24,109 nt of DNA from Fidelibacterota bacterium (GCA_002707765.1 PANV01000051.1:1-24109); one strand, 5' to 3'. Counted from the first letter of the stretch, positions 1 through 7,782 are shown. Program-made: numbers and translations. Notes: generated by a model not told the origin, from the sequence alone.

Positions 1-1
1 T

Positions 2-1015
2 AATTACGACTCTAATGCTGTAGTTGATAATGGTTCATGCCAATACTTAGATTGTACAGGAGAGTGCGGTGGTGCAGCTCAAACATGTTCTTGGGTTTTT
101 ATCGCAAATGAGGGTAATTATGGCCAATCTAATGGTACCATATCTATGATTGATGAACAGGGAAATATTTTTACTACAGACTATATCGGAGAAACAGTTC
201 AATCTATAGAAGTATATAATGATAAATTGATTGTTCTTGTTAATGGAGATAGTAAAATGAAAATTTTTGATATAACACCATCTGGGTTATCAATGCCAGG
301 AATTGAAATAGATTTAATGGGTTCTTCACCTAGAGAAATGGCAATTGTAGATGATAAGTTGTATTTTACAAATTGGAATACTCAAGATATAAAGGTTTTC
401 GATTTATATACCTATGCAATAGAATCATCAATTTCTGTTAACGGTTTGCCTGAAGATATTGAGTATGATGGTGAATATTTATGGGTTACTATACCACATT
501 CAGATTTTTACTTTTCTACGGGGAGTACACTTTGTAAAATTGACCCAGATTCTAATTCTTTGGTTGAGGTTATAGATGTTGGAAATGGTCCTCAGCAAGT
601 TGCTTTTAATGGAGATGAAGTTTATGTTTCAAGAACGTTTTATGATAGTAGTTGGAATACATTTCATGGTGCCAGTAGAATTGCTAATAATGGAGAAATC
701 ACTGTGAATAATTATGGTTCTGGTGCTCCATGTGGAGGCGTAATTATAAACCACAATTCAAATATGATGAGGTCATCAGGGGGAGGATTAGCTATAATGG
801 ATGATGAGCTAAATCTATTGCCTGTTTCTATTGGAAACTTTCAGCAATGGCAGGTTTATCATATTGAAAAAATTGATGGATATTTTTGGTTTGCATTAAC
901 CGATTTTTCAAGTTTTAATGAAATCCATGTTTTAGATGCTAATGGCCAAGAAGTTAGCATATTTCAAGTTGGTATAAATCCTGGAGACTTTGCTTTTTGG
1001 CAGATTAATGACTAA
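2..1015 (+). CDS. 3' part of a secreted modular protein: Cys-rich repeat plus YncE-like beta-propeller
   Basis: The frame is open to the left edge of the window, so this is the last 337 residues of a longer gene; the first internal Met (146) is not the start. The first residues read NYDSNAVVDNGSC, then DCTGECGG. This is the small Cys-rich repeat style common in large secreted proteins of Marinimicrobia and Bacteroidetes. From about residue 30 (WVFIANEGNYG) to the end there are repeated blades of the form D-x-L-Y/W-V-T/S followed by 'N-G/P-x-x-I', such as DGEYLWVTIP and GDEVYVSRTF. This fits a YncE/DUF5074-type beta-propeller, a fold usually found at the surface or in the periplasm. I see no catalytic motif and no C-terminal sorting tail; it ends at the propeller with TAA. 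Its function is unknown, perhaps ligand binding or a structural role. The propeller assignment is by pattern and moderately sure. Confidence 0.75.
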   Translation, partial: NYDSNAVVDNGSCQYLDCTGECGGAAQTCSWVFIANEGNYGQSNGTISMIDEQGNIFTTDYIGETVQSIEVYNDKLIVLVNGDSKMKIFDITPSGLSMPGIEIDLMGSSPREMAIVDDKLYFTNWNTQDIKVFDLYTYAIESSISVNGLPEDIEYDGEYLWVTIPHSDFYFSTGSTLCKIDPDSNSLVEVIDVGNGPQQVAFNGDEVYVSRTFYDSSWNTFHGASRIANNGEITVNNYGSGAPCGGVIINHNSNMMRSSGGGLAIMDDELNLLPVSIGNFQQWQVYHIEKIDGYFWFALTDFSSFNEIHVLDANGQEVSIFQVGINPGDFAFWQIND

Positions 1016-1016
1016 T

Positions 1017-1041
1017 TGTCATCTATATAAGACATTATGTC
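1017..1041. promoter_or_regulatory. Possible activator-binding inverted repeats upstream of a sigma-54 promoter
   Basis: TGTC (1017-1020), ten bases, then GACA (1031-1034) form an inverted repeat. A second overlapping one, GACAT-T-ATGTC, spans 1031-1041. They lie about 70-95 bases before the predicted transcription start, where enhancer-binding activators of sigma-54 usually bind. No particular activator is recognised. Confidence 0.3.
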
Positions 1042-1085
1042 ATTATTGTTATGAATTTATGCCATATTTAACTTTATATTTTAAG

Positions 1086-1102
1086 TTGGTATGAGCTTTG
1101 CA
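1086..1102 (+). promoter_or_regulatory. Sigma-54 (RpoN) -24/-12 promoter of the hsp20 gene
   Basis: TTGGTATGAGCTTTGCA has GG at -24 and GC at -12 separated by exactly ten bases. It matches the consensus YTGGCACGRNNNTTGCW at every defined position except two C-to-T changes in the -24 element. The predicted start of transcription is near 1113, leaving a roughly 30-base leader before the ATG at 1145. The element overlaps the ATG at 1091, which argues against translation starting there. Confidence 0.7.
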
Positions 1103-1144
1103 CATTTAATTAGTGATTTTAATTCTAATATAAAGGAGAAAAAA

Positions 1145-1567
1145 ATGACACTAATAAAATGGATAAATCGTCCAACTTTATTTGATGAAGTGGATCAATG
1201 GCTTGATAATTTATCAATTCATAAACCTATTAATTTTAATAATGGTAATTCTAGATGGATGCCACAATTTGAATTAAGAGAAATAAATGATAGCTATCAA
1301 ATTTTTGCTGAAATTCCTGGAATGAGTAAAAAAGATATTAATCTTGAAGTAGTAGATAATTCGCTAAGAATATCTGGTGAAAAATCAAGAGATGAAAAAG
1401 ATTATATTTCTGAATATTCTTATGGAAAATTTGAAAGAACTTTCAATCTTCCTGATGATGTAATTCTTGATAAGGTTTCAGCAAAAATGAAGGATGGGAT
1501 ATTAGCTATTTATGTTCCTAAGCTTGAACCTGTTAAACCTGAAATAAAAAAAATAGCTATAAAGTAG
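1145..1567 (+). CDS. Small heat shock protein, Hsp20/alpha-crystallin family
   Basis: A 140-residue ATP-independent holdase chaperone of the cytoplasm that keeps unfolding proteins soluble. The alpha-crystallin domain runs from about residue 40 to 128, with the typical AEIPGMSKKDINLEV strand, GKFERTFNLPDDV and MKDGILAIYVPK. The C-terminus KKIAIK supplies the I-x-I motif that docks subunits in the oligomer. I place the start at 1145, not at the in-frame ATG at 1091: a clear AAAGGAGAA ribosome site lies just before 1145, and the 1091 ATG falls inside the sigma-54 promoter. It is a single-gene unit, converging on the rhodanese gene across a shared hairpin. Sigma-54 control would imply induction through a dedicated enhancer-binding activator rather than by HrcA; no CIRCE element is visible. 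Confidence 0.93.
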   Translation: MTLIKWINRPTLFDEVDQWLDNLSIHKPINFNNGNSRWMPQFELREINDSYQIFAEIPGMSKKDINLEVVDNSLRISGEKSRDEKDYISEYSYGKFERTFNLPDDVILDKVSAKMKDGILAIYVPKLEPVKPEIKKIAIK

Positions 1568-1576
1568 TATTAAAAA

Positions 1577-1614
1577 AATCTATGGGGAAAATATATTTAT
1601 TTTCCCTATAGATT
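1577..1614 (-). terminator. Strong hairpin terminator between convergent genes
   Basis: The arms 1577-1593 and 1598-1614 form a 17-bp stem with a single G-U type pair and a 4-base loop. Read on the minus strand the stem is followed by a run of seven T, so it is an intrinsic terminator for the rpsU-rhodanese transcript. On the plus strand it lies just after hsp20 but lacks a T-run, so there it may only act as a weak stop or mRNA stabiliser. Confidence 0.85.
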
Positions 1615-1615
1615 C

Positions 1616-1939
1616 CTACATAATAAGTATGTTTGGGTCTACTTCTTTTGCCCAGGCAATAATTCCACCTTTAAGATTATATACTTTTGAGTAATTATTT
1701 TGCATGAGATATTCACAAACTTTTGCAGATCTAACTCCAGATTTACAATAAACTATAATTTCTTTATTATTATTGATTTTAGATAATTTTGAGGGTATTT
1801 CATTCATAGGAATATGAATGAAATCTTCAGTAATTTTTGATACTAAAACTTCGTTTTCAGTTCGTACATCAAGTAGGATAAAATCATCTTGGTTTTCTAG
1901 CCTAGATTTTAATTCTGATATACTTTTTTCTTTAACCAC
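1616..1939 (-). CDS. Single-domain rhodanese-like sulfurtransferase
   Basis: A 107-residue protein that is one rhodanese domain of the GlpE/PspE size class. The N-terminal part has the FILLDVRTENEV strand-loop. The active-site loop is CKSGVRS, with the persulfide-carrying Cys at about residue 65 and the C-x-x-G-x-R-S form typical of active sulfurtransferases. The C-terminal helix carries the common YNLKGGIIAW motif. There is no signal peptide, so it is cytoplasmic. It starts with GTG at 1939, 19 bases after rpsU, and has no evident ribosome site, so it is probably translated from the rpsU transcript. It could hand sulfur to an acceptor in tRNA thiolation or cyanide detoxification; the substrate cannot be told from sequence. 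Confidence 0.9.
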   Translation of the reverse strand: MVKEKSISELKSRLENQDDFILLDVRTENEVLVSKITEDFIHIPMNEIPSKLSKINNNKEIIVYCKSGVRSAKVCEYLMQNNYSKVYNLKGGIIAWAKEVDPNILIM

Positions 1940-1958
1940 AGTATTATTTAATACTTGA

Positions 1959-2147
1959 TTAATGAGACATTTTTTTCTTTTTCCAAAGTGGAACTTTAGC
2001 TTTAGCTAATTTTTTTTGTTCACTTGGTTTTAGGTAAAATGTTCTGCTTTTAACATCCTTTAGAATACCAGCTTTTTCCCATTTCTTTTTGAACCTTCTT
2101 AAGGCACGTTCAAATGGTTCATCATTTTTTACTTTTACACTTACCAC
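1959..2147 (-). CDS. rpsU: 30S ribosomal protein bS21
   Basis: A 62-residue very basic protein matching bS21 along its whole length: an N-terminal VKVKNDEPFERALRRFKKK helix region followed by the Arg/Lys-rich KSRTFYLKPSEQKK segment. bS21 is a late-binding protein of the 30S platform next to the anti-Shine-Dalgarno end of 16S rRNA and affects initiation. The start is GTG at 2147, with AGGAG at 2157-2161 nine bases upstream. The gene lies directly downstream of tRNA-Ile(CAU), with only 25 bases between them, and may share its transcript. The rhodanese follows on the same strand. bS21 is variable or absent in some FCB lineages, so the clear family match is informative. Confidence 0.93.
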   Translation of the reverse strand: MVSVKVKNDEPFERALRRFKKKWEKAGILKDVKSRTFYLKPSEQKKLAKAKVPLWKKKKMSH

Positions 2148-2171
2148 TTATATATACTCCTTTTTTTTTTG

Positions 2172-2245
<74 letters not shown>

Positions 2246-2291
2246 TAAAAAGCAGGGAAATTTATTATATAACTGATATAATAACATAGTA

Positions 2292-4082
2292 TTATTTATT
2301 TATTTCGTAATTTCCCGTCTGAATATCCCATAGTTTTTTATAAACATTATTATTAGTAACTAGGTCATTATGACTACCTTCTTCAATAATATCTCCATCT
2401 CCAATTACAATTATGTTATCTGCATTTCTAACAGTAGATAGCCTATGAGCTATAACAATCGTTGTTCTGTTCTTTGATATTTCACTCATTGCAACTTTAA
2501 TTAAATATTCTGTTTCATTATCAATTGCAGATGTTGCTTCATCAAAAATAATAATAGGTGGATTTTTATAAATAGCTCTAGCAATAGCAATTCTTTGTTT
2601 TTGTCCTGAAGATAATTTTTGGCCTCTTTCACCTATTAGGGTATCATATTTTTTCGGTAATTTATCAATAAACTCCTTTGATTGACTAAGTATTGCAGCA
2701 TTTACAATTTTATCATCATCAAATTCGGTTTCAGGGTATGCAATATTTTCTTTTATTGTTCCATCAAACATAAAAATATCTTGACTTACATAACCAATAT
2801 TTTCCCTAAGATTTTTAAGTTTTATATCTCTAATATCTCTATCTCCTATAAAAATATTGCCTTTTTGAGGTTCATAAAATCTTAATAAGAGTTTTACTAT
2901 AGTAGTTTTACCAGATCCTGTTTGTCCAACAACTCCAGTTAATGAGTTTCTTTTAATTTTAAAGTTAAGACTACTAAAAAGTTTCTTGTCATTTTCATAT
3001 TGAAATTTTATTTTAGAAAATAAAATATCATTGTCATATTCATCAATATCAATAGAATTTTTATTATCTTTAATTGTATGATTTGTATCAAGTAAATCGA
3101 GTATTCTCTTATTGGAAGCCATTGAACGTTCAAATAAGTCAACAGTTTCACTCAGCGTGGTAAAAGGCCATAAAAATCTTTGTGTTAAAAATATTAGTAT
3201 ACTGTAGGAACCAATTTCTATTTTACCATTAAGAGCTAAATAACTACCTACAATCATAGTCCCAAGAAAACCAGATAGCACACCCATTCGAACAATTGGT
3301 ACAAATGCAGAACTCAGCTGAATTGCTGACCTGTTTGTTAACCTGTAATCTTCACTTAATTCATTAATTCTCAACGATTCAACTTTTTCACTGACAAAAC
3401 TTTTTATTGTTGATATACCAAGTAAATTATTGAAAATTGTATTATTAAGAGTTCCAGCTGAATTTCTCACTGCTAAGTATCTTGGTGATAAGTTTTTTTG
3501 GAAAAAAAATGCTATTAACAAAATAATTGGTACAGGTAGTATAGTGATTGATGCAACTAATGGTGATATATAAAAAAACCAACAACCAATTGCTACCGTT
3601 GATACACAAAGTTGAATTATTGAATTAAAACCATTATCTAAGAATCTTTCTAATTGATTTACATCATCATTTAATTTCGCTGTGATATCTCCAACTTTTT
3701 TATTTTCAAACCAGGATATGTCTAATTTTTGAACGTGATTATATGCATCAGTTCTAATATTATGTTCAACTGATTGTGCTAAATTTCTCCACGAAATCGA
3801 ATATAAATATTGAAAAATGGATTCAAAAGCCCAAATTAAAAATGTAATAATACCTAAAATAGTAATTTGAGATTCAACACTACTGAAACCTAGATTAGCA
3901 ATAAAACTGTTTTCTTTTCTAACTACTAAATCAACTGCTGCTCCTAAAAGTATTTCTGGTGCAATATCAAAAAGTTTATTAATAATAGAAAATATAGATG
4001 ATTTAATTATTTTCCATTTCCAAGGTTTTGCGTAAATCAGAAATCTTTTAAATGACTTAAAGGAACTATCGACTTTATTCAT
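2292..4082 (-). CDS. ABC exporter half-transporter, MsbA-like (fused membrane and ATPase domains)
   Basis: A 596-residue fused permease-ATPase. Residues about 1-330 hold the six-helix exporter domain, with the coupling-helix signature KVGDITAKLNDDVNQLE. The ATPase domain has Walker A GQTGSGKT at 386-393, a Q-loop near YVSQDIF, the ABC signature LSSGQ at 490-494, Walker B IIIFDEATSAID and the switch His in VIAHRLSTV. As a half-transporter it must form a dimer in the inner membrane. The family includes MsbA lipid flippases and many drug or peptide exporters; the cargo cannot be decided here. The start codon lies eight bases inside the end of dnaG, so the two are co-translated. The next gene downstream is tRNA-Ile. 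Confidence 0.9.
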   Translation of the reverse strand: MNKVDSSFKSFKRFLIYAKPWKWKIIKSSIFSIINKLFDIAPEILLGAAVDLVVRKENSFIANLGFSSVESQITILGIITFLIWAFESIFQYLYSISWRNLAQSVEHNIRTDAYNHVQKLDISWFENKKVGDITAKLNDDVNQLERFLDNGFNSIIQLCVSTVAIGCWFFYISPLVASITILPVPIILLIAFFFQKNLSPRYLAVRNSAGTLNNTIFNNLLGISTIKSFVSEKVESLRINELSEDYRLTNRSAIQLSSAFVPIVRMGVLSGFLGTMIVGSYLALNGKIEIGSYSILIFLTQRFLWPFTTLSETVDLFERSMASNKRILDLLDTNHTIKDNKNSIDIDEYDNDILFSKIKFQYENDKKLFSSLNFKIKRNSLTGVVGQTGSGKTTIVKLLLRFYEPQKGNIFIGDRDIRDIKLKNLRENIGYVSQDIFMFDGTIKENIAYPETEFDDDKIVNAAILSQSKEFIDKLPKKYDTLIGERGQKLSSGQKQRIAIARAIYKNPPIIIFDEATSAIDNETEYLIKVAMSEISKNRTTIVIAHRLSTVRNADNIIVIGDGDIIEEGSHNDLVTNNNVYKKLWDIQTGNYEINK

Positions 4083-5850
4083 TTTTATACTTTAAGTTCA
4101 GTTCATTTATATTTTTTTCAATATTTGAAATTTGTGAAATTATTGAATTTATTTCGTCCGACCGGGCATCTTTAATTTTATTTCTCAAAATTTGTATATC
4201 TTTTTTTAGAACCCGTTTTTCAAATCTTATAAGACAATCTATTGCCATCTCTTTGCACGGAGAGAATTTGCTATCATCTTCATATAGTTCAATTATTTTA
4301 TTTCTCACACTATCATCTTCTGTTTTATTTATGATTAAATCAAGTGGTATTTCGTAATCTGAATTTAAATGAACATAAATTTCGTCAAAAATTATCTGAT
4401 GAATTACAGATATTAACCAGTCTTTATTCATGTATTTAAAAATTATTTTTCTTGCATCAAATTCATTTGATAAGCAAAGTCTAATTAAATCATCTTCGAT
4501 TAGATTTATTGAACCTTTTGAGGAAATGATTTTTTCTTTTTTATCTTTAGTAATAAATGATGGTCTGGGTTTTAATTTATTTTCAATAGATTGCAGGATA
4601 TTTTCTTGCTTCACATCAATTATATTTGATAAAGATTTTGCAATAAGTTCTCTAAAAATAGGATCTTTAATTTCTACTATATGATTAATTGATTCTTCTA
4701 TAAAATTATTAATAGCATTATTTTCTGATTTATCAATGTTATCAAAGTGAAAATGAATTGTAGAACGAGCATTTTTTATTTTTTCAGTTAATTCTTTTTT
4801 CCCTGTTTCTGTAAGAAGCCAATCATCTGGGTCAAAGTTATTAGGAGGACAAATTATTTTACAATCAATTGAATTTTTCAATAAAGTATATCCCGATCTA
4901 ATAGCTGCTTTTTTACCAGCAGAATCACCATCAAGCAAAACAAAAATATTACTGGTATATTGTTTAATGATAGTTGCTTGTAAATCAGTTAAAGATGTCC
5001 CACCTATACTCACTACGTTCTTAAAGCCACTTTGATGCATTCTTACAACATCCCATTGACCTTCAACTAAAAAAACATTTTTTTCTTTATTAATATAATT
5101 TTTTGCAATATCTAACCCATAAAGATTCTTACTTTTATAGTAAATTGGACTATCATATGAATTTATAAATTTTCTAGTTTTAGGATTATCATCAAGAACT
5201 CTACCTGCAAATGCTATCACATCTCCTGCAGGATTTTTTATGGGGAAAATAACTCTAGAGTTAAATGTTTCAAAATAACCATTTTTACCATTTATGAATA
5301 ATCCTGATTTCTTCATTGCTTCAGCACTAAATTTATTTTTCCTTAGTAGGTTAAGTAACTCCTCACTATCTTTATTTGAGCATCCTATTTCATATAATTC
5401 AATCATTTCTTGATTAATTTTTCTTTTTAATAAATAATTAAAATATTCCAAATTAATTTCTTTTTTAATTTGATTTCTATAATAATTGGATGTTATCTTG
5501 TATATCTCAAGTAACTGTGATTTAATATTTCTACTTTGAAATGATTTTTCGTCAAGTTTTATTTCAATATTATACATATTAGCAAGTTTTTCAATGGCTT
5601 CAACAAATTGAATTTTATCATATTGCATTAAAAAATTTACAACACCACCCTTAGCTCCACAACCACCAAAACAACTATAAATTTGTTTGCTTGGACTAAC
5701 TGAAAAAGAAGGAGTTTTTTCATCATGGAATGGACAAAGAGCCCAAAAATTTAACCCCCTTTTTTTTAGTTCTATTCTAGAAGATATAACTTCTACAATA
5801 TCTGCGGTTTCAATAATTCTTGAAATAGTTTGTTCAGGTATTCGAGACAT
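4075..5850 (-). CDS. dnaG: DNA primase DnaG
   Basis: A 591-residue primase that makes RNA primers for lagging-strand synthesis. The N-terminal zinc-binding domain has C39-P-F-H42 and C60/C64. The Toprim core has the metal-binding EGQWDV glutamate at 263 and the DGD acidic triad at 307-309 followed by SAGKKAA. The region after about residue 430 is the poorly conserved DnaB-helicase-binding domain. One oddity: the second half of the zinc knuckle reads CFGGC (C-x3-C), where the usual family form is CFGC (C-x2-C), so one Gly is inserted. Every other zinc ligand is in place and the frame is intact. It begins directly at the stop codon of the smr gene and overlaps the ABC exporter by eight bases. 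It is not accompanied by rpoD as in many genomes. Confidence 0.95.
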   Translation of the reverse strand: MSRIPEQTISRIIETADIVEVISSRIELKKRGLNFWALCPFHDEKTPSFSVSPSKQIYSCFGGCGAKGGVVNFLMQYDKIQFVEAIEKLANMYNIEIKLDEKSFQSRNIKSQLLEIYKITSNYYRNQIKKEINLEYFNYLLKRKINQEMIELYEIGCSNKDSEELLNLLRKNKFSAEAMKKSGLFINGKNGYFETFNSRVIFPIKNPAGDVIAFAGRVLDDNPKTRKFINSYDSPIYYKSKNLYGLDIAKNYINKEKNVFLVEGQWDVVRMHQSGFKNVVSIGGTSLTDLQATIIKQYTSNIFVLLDGDSAGKKAAIRSGYTLLKNSIDCKIICPPNNFDPDDWLLTETGKKELTEKIKNARSTIHFHFDNIDKSENNAINNFIEESINHIVEIKDPIFRELIAKSLSNIIDVKQENILQSIENKLKPRPSFITKDKKEKIISSKGSINLIEDDLIRLCLSNEFDARKIIFKYMNKDWLISVIHQIIFDEIYVHLNSDYEIPLDLIINKTEDDSVRNKIIELYEDDSKFSPCKEMAIDCLIRFEKRVLKKDIQILRNKIKDARSDEINSIISQISNIEKNINELNLKYKNE

Positions 5851-6072
5851 TTATAATTTCTTATTTATAATATATGACCCAAGATTTTTACTATGAGATG
5901 GAGCCATTCTTAGATTATGTTTATTAGTTATTTCTTTTAATATGCATTGCATATCTATAGAATTACCAGTTATAATTTCTATTGGTAAATTTAAAAAATT
6001 TAAAATTATAAAATTTTCTATTATACCTGGAGCATCTTCGTGCAAAATGGTATGTAAATCCAATGTCTCCAA
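5851..6072 (-). CDS. Stand-alone Smr-domain protein
   Basis: A 73-residue frame made almost entirely of one Smr (small MutS-related) domain. It has the LDLH motif at residues 4-7, then a helix, then IITGNS in place of the HGxG turn, and a C-terminal GSYIINKK strand. Smr domains are nucleases or nucleic-acid binders, found alone or at the end of MutS2. The frame directly follows the TAG of the cvpA-like gene in the same reading frame and begins with TTG at 6072, or TTG at 6063 if GGAG at 6066-6069 is not the ribosome site. No ATG occurs before codon 41. So it is translated by reinitiation from a TTG, or by stop-codon readthrough as a CvpA-Smr fusion. In some bacteria cvpA lies next to mutS2, so it may be a MutS2 remnant. 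Confidence 0.7.
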   Translation of the reverse strand: METLDLHTILHEDAPGIIENFIILNFLNLPIEIITGNSIDMQCILKEITNKHNLRMAPSHSKNLGSYIINKKL

Positions 6073-6543
6073 CTATTCTATTAATAGGTTTTTGAAATTA
6101 TCACAAACTTTAAAAATTACTGATAGTCGATTTGCTTTATTGTAAATTCTCTCTTTTAAAGAATCTTCAATTGGAGTCAATTCAAAAACATGTAAAATTA
6201 AAGAGATTAATAATATAGATTTGAAACTCGCGGTCAATGCTCCTAGAATATTTTTATATTTATTAAAATTATCTAAAATAGAATAATAGCTCGATATAAA
6301 ATTTGTAAGCAATTTTAGTATGAATAGAAAAAATATAAAAACTATTATGTAAATATAAAATGGTTCAATTGATTGGAATTTATCATTTAGGAATGATGAA
6401 GATAGTTTTAATATTATGATTGTAATAAACAGACTTATTAACTTTTTTAATTCATTTTTAAAACCATTATAGTATCCAATCAAACTAAAAATGAATACAA
6501 TTGAAATAAAAATTAAATCTAGTGGATTAATGTAATTAGCCAT
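6073..6543 (-). CDS. CvpA-family inner membrane protein
   Basis: A 156-residue protein with four predicted membrane helices, at about residues 8-26, 34-52, 62-86 and 103-122. The family pattern is visible: an N-terminal N-P-L-D-L start, the GYYNGFKNELKKL loop after the first helix, and KNILGALTASFKSILL before the last. CvpA proteins are needed for colicin V export in E. coli and affect envelope integrity and purine-pathway expression, but their molecular role is unsettled. This is the first gene of the minus-strand run leading into smr, dnaG and the ABC exporter. It is divergent from the zinc-ribbon gene across a 151-base AT-rich spacer that must hold promoters for both directions. It ends in TAG, followed in frame by the smr start. 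Confidence 0.8.
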   Translation of the reverse strand: MANYINPLDLIFISIVFIFSLIGYYNGFKNELKKLISLFITIIILKLSSSFLNDKFQSIEPFYIYIIVFIFFLFILKLLTNFISSYYSILDNFNKYKNILGALTASFKSILLISLILHVFELTPIEDSLKERIYNKANRLSVIFKVCDNFKNLLIE

Positions 6544-6694
6544 AAAAATTTTAATTTAGTAGTTTAGAGATTTCATTTAATTATGCGTAATTTAACAGAT
6601 TAAATTTAATTAATAAAATAATATGTATTACTTGATTTATTGTTTATTCATTATTTTAAGTAATAAATTAAGACAAATAATAAGAGTATAAAAT

Positions 6695-7423
6695 ATGAAC
6701 AACAATAGTTTTGATACCTTGATTAAGCTTCACAAAGTAGAAAAAAGATTATTAGAAATTAATCATTCTAGAGGTGATTTGCCTGGGAAGATTGACGTTA
6801 TTAAAAATAAAATAAACGATCTAAATAATCAATCACAACTTCATAATGATAGGCTTACTGAAATAGATAAAAGAAAAACATTATTAACACATACAATCCA
6901 AGATATTGAAAGCAAAGTTAGTTCATTAAATGACCAAATGTATAAAGTGAAATCAAATAGAGAATATGAAGCTCTATTAAGTGAAATTGATCATCTAAAT
7001 AATGAAAATTTAAATACAATTAAAGAATTAGAAGAATTTGACGATGAAGTAAAAAAAATTGAATCATCTTTAAATGAAAATAATGAAAGTTTAGAATTAC
7101 TTAACAATGATTTATCAAATAAAGATAATCAATTAAAAGAAACTAATTCTGAATTTGAAAAGGAAGAAATAGAGTTGGTAAATGAAAAAAATTCATTTAT
7201 TGAAAATTTATCTGAGGTAGCAGAATCATTGATTCACACTTACAATAGTAAAAAGGAAGAGTATGATGGTCTTGCTTTTTCAGCTATAAGTAGAGGGTGT
7301 TGTGAAAATTGCTATTCACAGTTACCTCCTCAATTAATTATTGATGCAAAAAATAAGGAACAGCTTGTAAATTGTCCTTCTTGTAATATTTTGCTATATT
7401 TTCAAGAAGATGATTCATTATAA
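6695..7423 (+). CDS. Coiled-coil protein with C-terminal C4 zinc ribbon (CT398/COG1579 family)
   Basis: A 242-residue protein. Residues about 10-195 are a long antiparallel coiled coil, rich in Glu, Lys, Leu and Asn with heptad spacing. The C-terminal 40 residues form a zinc ribbon with two C-x2-C pairs: C-E-N-C in RGCCENCYSQLPPQ and C-P-S-C in VNCPSCNILL. This is the COG1579 architecture known from Chlamydia CT398, whose homologues are thought to bind nucleic acids or flagellar/secretion proteins; the role is unproven. The start is ATG at 6695 without a clear ribosome site. It heads a plus-strand run, and the RNase P RNA begins only seven bases after its stop codon, so the two are likely made as one transcript. 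Confidence 0.88.
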   Translation: MNNNSFDTLIKLHKVEKRLLEINHSRGDLPGKIDVIKNKINDLNNQSQLHNDRLTEIDKRKTLLTHTIQDIESKVSSLNDQMYKVKSNREYEALLSEIDHLNNENLNTIKELEEFDDEVKKIESSLNENNESLELLNNDLSNKDNQLKETNSEFEKEEIELVNEKNSFIENLSEVAESLIHTYNSKKEEYDGLAFSAISRGCCENCYSQLPPQLIIDAKNKEQLVNCPSCNILLYFQEDDSL

Positions 7424-7430
7424 AAGAATT

Positions 7431-7765
7431 AAATCGATTTGATAATCGCTTTTTAATAAGAGGAAAGTCCGAACTCCGCAGGGGAAAATACCTCCTAATA
7501 AGAGGACCTTACTAAAGTAGGGATGGAAAGTGCAACAGAGAGTAGACCGCCTTTATAAATAAAGGTAAGGGTGAAACGAAAAGGTAAGATCTTTTCAGTA
7601 GCAATTGAAAGATTGTTAGTTATGTAAACCCTATTTGGAGCAAGATTAAGTAACCAAGTGTGCCCCGCATGTTAAAATGGTTGGTAAATCGCTTGAGTTA
7701 AGCTGTGAAGCTTAATCTAGATAAATGATTATCTGAAAAACAGAATTCGGCTTATAAATCGATTT
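7431..7765 (+). ncRNA. rnpB: RNase P RNA, bacterial type A
   Basis: The catalytic RNA that removes 5' leaders from tRNA precursors. The ends AAATCGATTT (7431-7440 and 7756-7765) pair as helix P1. Conserved cores are all present: GAGGAAAGTCCG at 7460-7471, ACAGAGAGTAGACCGCC in the middle, a GGGTGAAA stretch, TGTAAACCC..GGAGCAAGA, and ACAGAATTCGGCTTA near the 3' end. The L15 region TTGGTAAATCGCTTGAG has the GGU that pairs with the tRNA CCA end. At about 335 bases it is of normal type A length. It lies seven bases after the zinc-ribbon gene and 17 bases before fabH, so it must be cut from a protein-coding transcript or have a promoter inside the upstream gene. Confidence 0.95.
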
Positions 7766-7782
7766 AAAAATTATATTATAAA

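Noticed and set aside
1091..1144. Hsp20 starting at the earlier ATG (158 residues)
   Set aside because: The earlier ATG lies inside the sigma-54 promoter and has no ribosome site; the ATG at 1145 follows AAAGGAGAA.
6544..6694. Promoters in the cvpA/zinc-ribbon divergent spacer
   Set aside because: The spacer must hold both promoters, but it is so AT-rich that no -35/-10 pair stands out.
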